64,000 bases of DNA, taken from positions 62,001-126,000 of the forward strand of contig NZ_JBFAHM010000006.1 in assembly GCF_040654195.1 (NCBI RefSeq), read 5' to 3'. The position numbers and the translations under genes are program-made. The notes beneath the pieces were generated by a model. It saw only the letters and a list, made by a program, of their open reading frames with translations, was not told the origin of the DNA and ran no database searches. The stretch comes from Hamadaea sp013361475. Its GTDB lineage: Bacteria > Actinomycetota > Actinomycetes > Mycobacteriales > Micromonosporaceae. Positions 49,309 through 56,617 of the stretch are shown here, in pieces. The first letter of the stretch is position 1; each line of letters begins with the position of its first letter.

Positions 49309-50796
49309 ATGCCGGTGCTCACCCGCCGGAGGCTGCTGGAAGGGGCCGCGGCGTCGGCCTACAGCGCGGCGGTCACCACGGCCCGCACGACCGGCGCGGC
49401 GGCAGCCGCAGCGGCCGTAGGCACAACCGTGGCCGCCTGCGACGACAGCCCCGGGCAGCCCATCCCCGAACCCACCCTCGGGCTGAGCTTCCCCACCGGA
49501 TTCGTGTGGGGCGCCGCGACGTCGGCGTACCAGATCGAGGGAGCCGCCGCCGAGGACGGCCGCACCCCGTCGGTCTGGGACACGTTCAGCCACACGCCCG
49601 GCAAGGTACGCAACGGAGACACCGGTGACGTGGCCGCCGACCATTACCACCGGTTCGCCGCCGACCTCGACCTGATGAAGTCCATCGGACTGTCCTCCTA
49701 CCGCTTCTCCATCGCGTGGCCGCGGGTGATCCGGGACGGGAAGGGCCCGATCAATCAGCAAGGCCTGGACTTCTACAAGCGCCTCGTCGACGGGCTCCAC
49801 GAACGCGGCATCACGCCGATGGCGACCCTCTACCACTGGGACACCCCGCAGGCGCTGCAGGACGCGGGCGGCTGGGAGAACCGGGACACCGCCTACCGCT
49901 TCGCGGAGTACGCCGCCGCCGTTACCGAGGCGCTCGGCGAGGCCGTGCCGACCTGGCTGACGCTCAACGAGCCGAAGACGGTCGTGCAGAACGGCTACCT
50001 CAACGGCGGGCACGCGCCCGGCTTCCGCGACCCGGCGAAGGCGTACGTGGTGGCGCACCACCTGATGCTGGCGCACGGCCTGGCGGTGGAAGCCGCGCGC
50101 CCGCACATCGGCGGTGGCCGGATCGGCCCGGCGCTGAACCTGCACCCGTGCTACCCCGCCGACGACAGCCCCGAGGCGGCCGAGCAGACGCACCTCATGG
50201 ACGGCTACGAGAACCGGCTCTACCTCGATCCGGTCTTCCGCGGCGAGTACCCCCGCGACACGCTCGAGTCCATCGCCGAGTTCAGCCCGATGGCGCAGTA
50301 CATCAAGGACGGTGACCTGAAGATCATCTCGGCGCCGGTCGACGTGCTGGCGGTGCAGTACTACACGCCGATCTACGTCACCTCGTCCGGCGGCACCATC
50401 CAGAAGCACCCGCTGACCGAGGCGTTCTGGCAGCAGATCTACCCCCGCGGGCTGACCGACATCCTCGTCCGGGTCAAGAAGGACTACGGCGACGTGCCGC
50501 TGACCATCACCGAGAACGGCCTGCCCACCCCGGACCAGGTCGGCGAGGACGGCAAGGTGGACGACGCCGGCCGGATCGCGTTCCTGCGCGACCACTTCGC
50601 CGCCGCGCACGCCGCCATCGCCCAGGGCGTCCGCCTGGAGAGCTACCACGTGTGGTCCTTCATGGACAACTTCGAGTGGCAGGAGGGCTACGAGCAGCGC
50701 TGGGGCCTGGTCTACGTGGACTACCCGACGCAGCGCCGGATCCCCAAGCGCAGCGCCCTGTGGTACTCCGACATCATCCACGCCAACAAGGTCTGA
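49309..50796 (+). CDS. GH1 beta-glucosidase with Tat/lipoprotein signal
   Basis: The 495-residue protein starts at ATG 49309 (GAAGGAG site). The N-terminus has TRRRLL followed by an Ala-rich stretch and a lipobox-like VAAC with Cys44, suggesting Tat export and lipid anchoring. The GH1 domain starts at FPTGFVWGAATSAYQIEGA and has the acid/base Glu221 in TLNEP and nucleophile Glu402 in ITENG. It hydrolyses beta-glucosides such as cellobiose. GH1 enzymes of this type are normally cytoplasmic, so external location is unusual. Two CebR-like boxes precede it. Confidence 0.9.
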   Translation: MPVLTRRRLLEGAAASAYSAAVTTARTTGAAAAAAAVGTTVAACDDSPGQPIPEPTLGLSFPTGFVWGAATSAYQIEGAAAEDGRTPSVWDTFSHTPGKVRNGDTGDVAADHYHRFAADLDLMKSIGLSSYRFSIAWPRVIRDGKGPINQQGLDFYKRLVDGLHERGITPMATLYHWDTPQALQDAGGWENRDTAYRFAEYAAAVTEALGEAVPTWLTLNEPKTVVQNGYLNGGHAPGFRDPAKAYVVAHHLMLAHGLAVEAARPHIGGGRIGPALNLHPCYPADDSPEAAEQTHLMDGYENRLYLDPVFRGEYPRDTLESIAEFSPMAQYIKDGDLKIISAPVDVLAVQYYTPIYVTSSGGTIQKHPLTEAFWQQIYPRGLTDILVRVKKDYGDVPLTITENGLPTPDQVGEDGKVDDAGRIAFLRDHFAAAHAAIAQGVRLESYHVWSFMDNFEWQEGYEQRWGLVYVDYPTQRRIPKRSALWYSDIIHANKV

Positions 50797-50816
50797 CCGC
50801 CACGCCGTTCGGGACA

Positions 50817-50847
50817 GGAGCCTCGGTCACTTGGTGGCCGAGGCTCC
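50817..50847. terminator. Hairpin at the convergent ends of GH1 and cvnD
   Basis: Arms GGAGCCTCGG (50817-50826) and CCGAGGCTCC (50838-50847) are perfect around an 11-nt loop. It starts 20 nt after the GH1 stop and covers the last codons of cvnD, so it can act for both directions. Confidence 0.65.
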
Positions 50848-51411
50848 GCCCGTTCGCAGGATGTATTCCAGCAGCGTGATCAGCACTTCCTTGACCGACT
50901 CGCGTTCCCGGGCGTCGCAGAGCACCACCGGGACGTGCTGCTCGAGGTCCAACGCCGTCCGCACCTGCGTCGAGGTGTGCGTACGCACGCCGTCGAAGCA
51001 GTTGACCGCGACCATGAACGGCGTGCCCCGGCGCTCGAAGTAGTCGATGACGTTGAAGCTGTCGGCCAGCCGCCGGGTGTCGGCCATCACGACCGCGCCG
51101 AGGCTGCCCGAGGCCAGTTCGTCCCACAGGAACATGAAGCGGTCCTGACCAGGCGTGCCGAACAGGTACAGCACCAGGTGCGGGGCGATCGTGATGCGGC
51201 CGAAGTCCATCGCGACCGTCGTGGTCCGCTTGGCCTCGACGCCGTTGATGTCGTCGGTGGCCTCGCCGGCGCTCGTGAGCACCTCTTCGGTACGCAGCGG
51301 GCTGATCTCGCTGACCGAGGACACCAGCGTCGTCTTGCCGACCCCGAAACCGCCCGCGATGAGGATCTTCAGTGCCTGCGGCACCGCCCGCTCAGATCGC
51401 CCGGAGGCCAT
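50827..51411 (-). CDS. cvnD: Conservon small GTPase, CvnD type
   Basis: The 194-residue Ras-like GTPase has G1 GGFGVGKTT (20-28), G3-like LFGTPGQDRF and G4-like VAVNCFDG (N-x-x-D form). Conservon GTPases of this family occur as the fourth gene of cvn operons in actinomycetes and are thought to work like eukaryotic G-protein signalling units with the CvnA sensor at the membrane. Its start overlaps cvnC by 20 nt. Confidence 0.9.
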   Translation of the reverse strand: MASGRSERAVPQALKILIAGGFGVGKTTLVSSVSEISPLRTEEVLTSAGEATDDINGVEAKRTTTVAMDFGRITIAPHLVLYLFGTPGQDRFMFLWDELASGSLGAVVMADTRRLADSFNVIDYFERRGTPFMVAVNCFDGVRTHTSTQVRTALDLEQHVPVVLCDARERESVKEVLITLLEYILRTGGASATK

Positions 51412-51760
51412 GGATCACCGCCTGGAGCAGTTGCTCGGTCGGACCGTCGGGAGTGGACGGCGGGTCGTAGCGCTCGATCAGGCCCTCCGCGTGCAGATCG
51501 GCCAGCAGCACCCGGACCACCCCGAGTGGCAGGTCGACCACCGCCGCCACCTCGACCACCGCGCACGGCCGAGCGGCGGCGGCCAGGATGGCCCGCTGCT
51601 CGGGTGTCTGCCCGCCGGCCGGGTCGTCGACGGTCGCCACGACGTGCGCGATGAGATCGAACCCGGCCGGGTCCACTCGCCCACCGGTGATCGCGTAGGG
51701 ACGGACGACCGGACCGGCCTCTTCGTCGAGCCAGTCGGACTCCCAGTCCTCCGCCTTCAC
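51392..51760 (-). CDS. cvnC: Conservon DUF742 protein, CvnC type
   Basis: The 122-residue protein starts at GTG 51760, overlapping the cvnB stop (GTGA). It has VVRPYAITGGR, then a winged-helix-like body (LDLIAHVV-type helix, RAILAAAARPCAVVEVAAVVDLPLGVVRVLLADL in sections) and ends LLQAVIHGLRAI. DUF742 proteins are the third member of conservons and may bind DNA or mediate assembly of the complex. Confidence 0.9.
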   Translation of the reverse strand: MKAEDWESDWLDEEAGPVVRPYAITGGRVDPAGFDLIAHVVATVDDPAGGQTPEQRAILAAAARPCAVVEVAAVVDLPLGVVRVLLADLHAEGLIERYDPPSTPDGPTEQLLQAVIHGLRAI

Positions 51761-52158
51761 CGCGCTCCAGTCGCCAGGTGCTCGCCCACCCGGGTGACCA
51801 TCAGTTCGGCCTCGTACGCCAGCAGCCCGAGATCGGTGTCCGCCCCGGTCAGCACGGCCAGACACGTCCGGTTGCCGGCGTCGGCGATGAGCAGGTACGC
51901 CGTGTCGAATTCGACCACAGTGGACCGGACCGCACCGCCTTCGAACCGGCGCCCGGCGCCGCGGGCCAGGCTGGCCAGTCCGGCGGAGGCCGCGGCCAGG
52001 TGATCCGCCTCGTCGGCGGTGAACTTCGCGTCGCGGCCGAGCACGAGACCGTCGACCGACAGCAGGACCGCGTGCCGGGCGGCGGGCACCTTGCCGACGA
52101 GGTCGTCGAGCAGCCACCCGAGTCCGCTCGGCGCGGCGGTGTCGCTGGTGGACGTCAT
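51757..52158 (-). CDS. cvnB: Conservon roadblock/LC7 protein, CvnB type
   Basis: The 133-residue protein has a roadblock/LC7 fold, with GWLLDDLVGKVPAARHAVLLSVDGLVLG near the start and YLLIADAGNRTCLAVLTG later. Such proteins act as GTPase-activating or scaffold subunits. It overlaps cvnA upstream and cvnC downstream, each by 4 nt. Confidence 0.92.
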   Translation of the reverse strand: MTSTSDTAAPSGLGWLLDDLVGKVPAARHAVLLSVDGLVLGRDAKFTADEADHLAAASAGLASLARGAGRRFEGGAVRSTVVEFDTAYLLIADAGNRTCLAVLTGADTDLGLLAYEAELMVTRVGEHLATGAR

Positions 52159-54512
52159 GGCTGGGCCTTCCCCTCGTCGCGCACGGGCTGATCGCCCTCG
52201 ACCGAATCGGTTTCCGGCGGCGTGGCCGCCGGGCTCGACGGACCATTATCACCCGCCGGGACAGACCCGGAACTGTCGGTTTCTCCACCGTCCGAAAGCG
52301 ACTCCGGTTGGGTCGCCTGATCGGCCGGCGCGTCCAGCGAGGCCCGGCCGGACGCGGTGCCTCGCTGGAATGCCGCCAGGTTGGCCCGCACCCGCTGGGG
52401 CGTACGCTCGCTGACCGGGCTCGCCGCCTCCGGCGCCGGCGACGCCGGCGGTTCGGCCGGCACCTGGCGCGACCGGCGGGGCAGACCGCCCACGTCGACC
52501 GACCCGGCCGTCTGCGTGACCGGCTCCGGCCGGGCGGAGACCTCGGCCTGGACCGGGATCTTGGCCCCCGAAGGGCGCTTCGGCAGATCCGTCACCGGGG
52601 TGGGCTTGGCGGCCGGCTTCGGCACCGTCGCGATGAGCGAATTCGGGATCAGCGCCTCGGCGCAGACGCCGCCGTGGCTCGACCGGGTCAGCGCGACGGT
52701 GATCCCGTGCCGGGCCGCCAGCCGGGCCACCACCATCAAGCCCAGCCGGGCGCTGTTGGCCGGATCGAAGTCCGGCGGGACGGCCAGACGGGCGTTCGCC
52801 TCGGCCAGCGCCTCCTCGGTCATGCCCAGGCCCCGGTCGGCGACGCGGACGAGCAGACCGTCCGGCCCCTTCTCGGCACTGACGTGGACGCGGGTCTGCG
52901 GCGGGGAGAACGAGGTCCCGTTCTCCACCAGCTCGGCCAGCAGGTGGATGATGTCGCCGACGGCCCGCCCGGCGATCGCCACGTCGGGGATCTTCTCGAC
53001 GACCACCCGGACGTACTCCTCGATCTCGCTGACCGAGCCGCGGATGACGTCGACCGCCGCCACCGGATGCCGCCAGCCCCGGCCCGGGGCGCCCCCGGCG
53101 AGGATCACGAGGTCCTCGGCGTGCCGCCGCATCCGGGTCGACAGATGATCGAGCCGGAACAGGTCCTCCAGCTCCTGCGGGTCGCGGGCGCGCCGCTCCA
53201 TCCGGTCCAGCAGGCTCAGCTGCCGGTGCAACAGGGTCTGACTGCGGCGGGCGACGTTGAGGAAGACCTCGTTCAGCCCGTGCCGCAGGACCGCCTCGTC
53301 GACCGCCGACCGCACCGCCGTGCGGCGTACCTCGGCGAAGGCTCGGCCGACCTCGCCGATCTCGTCGTGCCCGAAGCTCAGCTCGGCCTCGGCCACCTCG
53401 ACCCGCTCGCCCTTGCGCAGGCGGGCGACGACCGCGGGCAGCTCGACCTCGGCCAGGTCCGTGGCGGTGTCGCGGAGGCGCAGCAGCCGCCCGGCGACCG
53501 AGCGCGAGACCCGCAGGCCCACCCACAGCGCCAGGGCGACCGAGATCAACCCGGCCAGCCCGGTCGCGACGATCCGGGTGTACGCGGTCGACACGGCCGC
53601 CTCCGACCGCTCCGCGGGCGCGGCCGCCGCCTGCTCCTCGAACGAGCGCAGCGCCTTGAGCACCGCATTCGTCGCCGTACGCCAGTTGGCGGCGTTGATC
53701 GGCAGCGGATTGTTCGGCTGGCCCCGGCTGAGGAAGGCCTCCTCCATGACGGCGAGCTGCACGAACGCGTCCCCGCGGACCATCTCCTGATAGCGGGCGC
53801 GGTCGGCGTCGGGCAGCTCCCCCACGGCGTCGGCGAACAGCTGGCGCTGGGCGCCGATGGCCCCGGCGATCTGGGTGACGTCGTTCATCGCCGGCTTGCC
53901 CACCGCGAAGACCGCGCTGACCAGCGCGTCTTCCTGGGCCACGAGTTCCCGGGCCCGGCTGAGCCCGATGAGCGTCCGGGACAGCTGGGACAGCTGGGGG
54001 TCCTGCACCTCCGCCAGCGGCACGAACAGCCGATACGCCGCGTCGATGATCTTCGTGTACGCCGTCATCGCGGCGGCGCGCAGATCCGCGCTGCGGCCCG
54101 CGCCGCCCGCGTCGGCCGCGCTGCGGGCGGACTGGAGCTGATCCAGCTCGCCGGTGAACTCGGTCAGCCGCCGTTTGATCAGGTCGTCGGCGCGGTCGGA
54201 GACGTCCTCGCTCGCCGACTGCTGCCGGAACTCCCGGACCGCCGTGTCGGTGGCGTCCCGTTGGGCCGTGATCTCGGTGGAGGTGCCGGGCTGGGCGAGC
54301 CAGACCACGGTCAGCCGGCGCTCGGTCTGCAGCTCGGCGACGACCTGGGCGGCCGGCCCGCCGACGTGGCGGGCGAAGAGGCCGGCGTCGGCCAGATTGC
54401 GGGCCGGTCCGACGGTCAGCGCCGTGGCCAGCAGCCACAACCCGAGCAGCGCCACCAGGGGGATGATGACCAGGGCCGCCATCTTCGCCCGGATCGACCG
54501 TCTCTTCAACAC
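52155..54512 (-). CDS. cvnA: Conservon sensor histidine-kinase-like protein, CvnA type (NIT domain)
   Basis: The 785-residue membrane sensor starts at GTG 54512 with GGAGG 7 nt before it. Layout: transmembrane helix (about 12-30), an extracellular nitrate/nitrite-sensing NIT-type domain (about 45-310), a second helix and HAMP-like linker (SRSVAGRLLRLRDTA), and a HATPase domain with N-box AELVENGTSFSPP and G-box VADRGLGMTEEAL. A long Pro-rich tail follows. It should sense an external signal and drive the CvnBCD proteins. A cvnE cytochrome P450 gene is not present after cvnD. Confidence 0.88.
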   Translation of the reverse strand: MLKRRSIRAKMAALVIIPLVALLGLWLLATALTVGPARNLADAGLFARHVGGPAAQVVAELQTERRLTVVWLAQPGTSTEITAQRDATDTAVREFRQQSASEDVSDRADDLIKRRLTEFTGELDQLQSARSAADAGGAGRSADLRAAAMTAYTKIIDAAYRLFVPLAEVQDPQLSQLSRTLIGLSRARELVAQEDALVSAVFAVGKPAMNDVTQIAGAIGAQRQLFADAVGELPDADRARYQEMVRGDAFVQLAVMEEAFLSRGQPNNPLPINAANWRTATNAVLKALRSFEEQAAAAPAERSEAAVSTAYTRIVATGLAGLISVALALWVGLRVSRSVAGRLLRLRDTATDLAEVELPAVVARLRKGERVEVAEAELSFGHDEIGEVGRAFAEVRRTAVRSAVDEAVLRHGLNEVFLNVARRSQTLLHRQLSLLDRMERRARDPQELEDLFRLDHLSTRMRRHAEDLVILAGGAPGRGWRHPVAAVDVIRGSVSEIEEYVRVVVEKIPDVAIAGRAVGDIIHLLAELVENGTSFSPPQTRVHVSAEKGPDGLLVRVADRGLGMTEEALAEANARLAVPPDFDPANSARLGLMVVARLAARHGITVALTRSSHGGVCAEALIPNSLIATVPKPAAKPTPVTDLPKRPSGAKIPVQAEVSARPEPVTQTAGSVDVGGLPRRSRQVPAEPPASPAPEAASPVSERTPQRVRANLAAFQRGTASGRASLDAPADQATQPESLSDGGETDSSGSVPAGDNGPSSPAATPPETDSVEGDQPVRDEGKAQP

Positions 54513-54657
54513 CTCAAGCCTCCGGCGGAGCAAATCAGCACGCCGGACATGGCATCACAGGTGGGGCCGCTTGTCCACTACGTCCGTCTCTTGTAGACAA
54601 TCAAGCCCGGCCGGGCGGAGGATGCCGCGAGGTCGGCCGGCCCGGCAGACTGCCGCC

Positions 54658-55500
54658 GTGGACAACCTGATCGGCATCCTCTCGGCCGTCGTCTCCGTCG
54701 TCGGCGCGATCGTCGCCGGCGTCATGACCAGCTGGTCCAGCCGCAAGGCGACCGCCTTCGAGGCGAAGCTGGAGCGGGAGCGGCACGAGGAGACCAAGGC
54801 CGAGCAGGCCGCGAAGGTGCTCGGCCGGTACCGGGAGCCGCTGCTGCTGGCGGCCAACAGCCTCCAGTCGCGCCTGTTCAACGCGGTGCGTGACGAGTAC
54901 CTGCCCGTCTACCTGCACTGCGGCGACCCGGAGCAGGAGGACTACGCCCGGCAGTTCACGGTCTACACCCTGGCGGAGTACCTCTGCTGGGTGGAGATCA
55001 TCCGGCGCGAGCTGCGCTTCCTCGACCTGGGCGGCGAAGAGCAGAACCGGGAGTTCACGAAGCGGCTGCTCGACGTGACGAACACGCTGTCGAGCCAGAA
55101 GTACGAGCGGGCCCATTACCGCCTGTTCCGCGGCCAGCAGCGGGCGATCGGCGAGTTGATGATGCAGCCGGGCGCCGAGGGGCACCACGACTGCATCACC
55201 TACCCGGAATTCACCCGCCGGCTGGACGAGGACCCCCGATTCCGCTACTGGTTCGAGCGGCTGCTCCGCGAGGTCGACGACATCGCCGACCAGAGCGAGG
55301 CCGGCAACGCCCGCGTGATCGACACGCAGCGGGCGCTGATCGACCTCATCGATTTCCTGGACCCCGACAAGACCCGTCTCGGAGCCGACCACCGGGCGAA
55401 ATACGTGGAGGCGACACCTTCCCCTGCGCCGCCTCCCACGTCACCCACCGGCTCGTCACCCTCCGTGACGACGGTCAGCGCCCGGCCAGCAGCCGGTTGA
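54658..55500 (+). CDS. Membrane-anchored helical protein, function unknown
   Basis: The 280-residue protein starts at GTG 54658 (MDNLIGILSAVVSVVGAIVAGVM). One N-terminal membrane helix (4-23) is followed by a charged coiled-coil-like stretch (KATAFEAKLERERHEETKAEQAAKVL in part) and a helical soluble domain with LAEYLCWVEIIRRELRFLDLG. I recognise no named family. It is divergent from the conservon with 145 nt between starts, and its 3' end overlaps that of ssgB by 26 nt. Confidence 0.72.
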   Translation: MDNLIGILSAVVSVVGAIVAGVMTSWSSRKATAFEAKLERERHEETKAEQAAKVLGRYREPLLLAANSLQSRLFNAVRDEYLPVYLHCGDPEQEDYARQFTVYTLAEYLCWVEIIRRELRFLDLGGEEQNREFTKRLLDVTNTLSSQKYERAHYRLFRGQQRAIGELMMQPGAEGHHDCITYPEFTRRLDEDPRFRYWFERLLREVDDIADQSEAGNARVIDTQRALIDLIDFLDPDKTRLGADHRAKYVEATPSPAPPPTSPTGSSPSVTTVSARPAAG

Positions 55501-55906
55501 CCGCCGCGTCGACGTCCAGGTGCTCGGTCTCCCGACCCCTCGGCACGACGACATAGGTACGCCGGAGGAAGCGTACGAGGACGCTCCGCGGCACTTCGAA
55601 CAGGGCGTTCCCGTCGGGTGACGAGAGCGCGAGCGCGACGAAGTCGCCGCGCGGCGTGGCCCATGGCCAGACGCGTACGTCGCCGATCCCGGCCGGCTCG
55701 TCGAGACCGGTCACCAGAAGTTCGCGAGCGAACGACCAGCTGACCGCCTCCCCTCCGGCGGACTCGGCGTGGAAGATCACTTGGACCGCGTACGGGTCAG
55801 CCGGGTCATAGCGCAGGCTGGCGCGTACTGGTAACGCCGTCGCGTCCGGCGCGACGAGCCGCAGCGACGTCTCGACCTCGACGGTCGTTGGTCGGATGGC
55901 ACTCAT
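55475..55906 (-). CDS. ssgB: SsgA/SsgB family sporulation and cell-division regulator
   Basis: The 143-residue protein has the SALP-family landmarks: VPVRASLRYD-type start (LPVRASLRYDPADPYAVQVIFH), WSFARELLVTGL, GDVRVWPW and ALSSPDGNALFEVP. SsgB recruits FtsZ to future septum sites in sporulating actinomycetes. This member could be SsgB or another SALP. The family is found only in morphologically complex actinobacteria, which supports the proposed host group. Confidence 0.85.
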   Translation of the reverse strand: MSAIRPTTVEVETSLRLVAPDATALPVRASLRYDPADPYAVQVIFHAESAGGEAVSWSFARELLVTGLDEPAGIGDVRVWPWATPRGDFVALALSSPDGNALFEVPRSVLVRFLRRTYVVVPRGRETEHLDVDAAVNRLLAGR

Positions 55907-56206
55907 GTCGTACTCCCCCCGGCACCGCTGCGAGGCTGGTCTCGCCCCGCCTTCCCATACTCAGGCGCACTCCGGCAATTACGCTCCGTCATACGATGAT
56001 CTCACCCAGTAGTGGGAAGACAGGCAGAAACCCGGCCCATGGGGGGCCGGATTTCGTTAGAATCCGCAGCTCGCTGCGGGGTGCCTGTCGGCGCCGGGTG
56101 CATTCAACGTCGACTCACCTCCGTAACGTGCGCACCACTTGTAAGGTGACGGGCGAGGAACACCGCCCTGCCCGACGAGTCACCCGGAAAGACCGCCACA
56201 CGCGAT
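55907..56206. other. Intergenic region with one hairpin; no gene seen
   Basis: The 300-nt divergent region between ssgB and the PGPGW membrane protein gene has a hairpin, AAACCCGGCCC (56028-56038) against GGGCCGGATTT (56044-56054), with one mismatch. It is followed by TTAGAAT, which could be a -10 element. I tried to match known riboswitch cores and found none. It probably holds both promoters and untranslated leaders. Confidence 0.4.
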
Positions 56207-56617
56207 ATGAGTACGCTCCAGGACCCCGCGGGAGGGTCGAAACCGGACAGTCCCCGTGGGATTAAGCGGAAGATTGCGGCAATCCGGGCACATCCCACGG
56301 GCAGTGTCGCCTTTCGGACCGCGATCGCCATTCTCGGCGGGCTCATCGTCGTCTTGGGACTGGCGCTGGTTCCGTTGCCCGGCCCCGGCTGGCTCATCGT
56401 CTTCTTCGGCGTGAGCATCTGGGCCATCGAGTTCGTCTGGGCCCGCCACCTTCTCCAGTACGGCCGGCGCAAGCTCGGCGCGTGGACCGCCTGGGTCAGC
56501 CTCCAGCCGTGGCCGGTCAAGGCGCTCATCGGCGCGGCCGGACTGGTCTTCGTGTCCTTCGTGGTCTGGCTGACGCTCAAACTCAGCTTCGGCGTGGACC
56601 TGTTGAGCTACCTGTAG
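56207..56617 (+). CDS. PGPGW-motif transmembrane protein (TIGR02611-like)
   Basis: The 136-residue protein has a basic cytosolic N-terminus, a helix (about 40-57) continuing into the conserved PLPGPGWLIVFFG motif, a re-entrant or second helix, and a C-terminal helix (about 107-127). The PGPGW motif defines a family of small actinobacterial membrane proteins with no assigned role. It is convergent with recD2, whose last codons begin 9 nt before this stop. Confidence 0.8.
   Translation: MSTLQDPAGGSKPDSPRGIKRKIAAIRAHPTGSVAFRTAIAILGGLIVVLGLALVPLPGPGWLIVFFGVSIWAIEFVWARHLLQYGRRKLGAWTAWVSLQPWPVKALIGAAGLVFVSFVVWLTLKLSFGVDLLSYL

Noticed and set aside
55907..56206. Possible riboswitch (c-di-AMP, glycine or similar) upstream of the PGPGW gene
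   Set aside because: Only one ordinary hairpin was found. No conserved riboswitch core could be recognised by eye. An Infernal/Rfam scan would decide.
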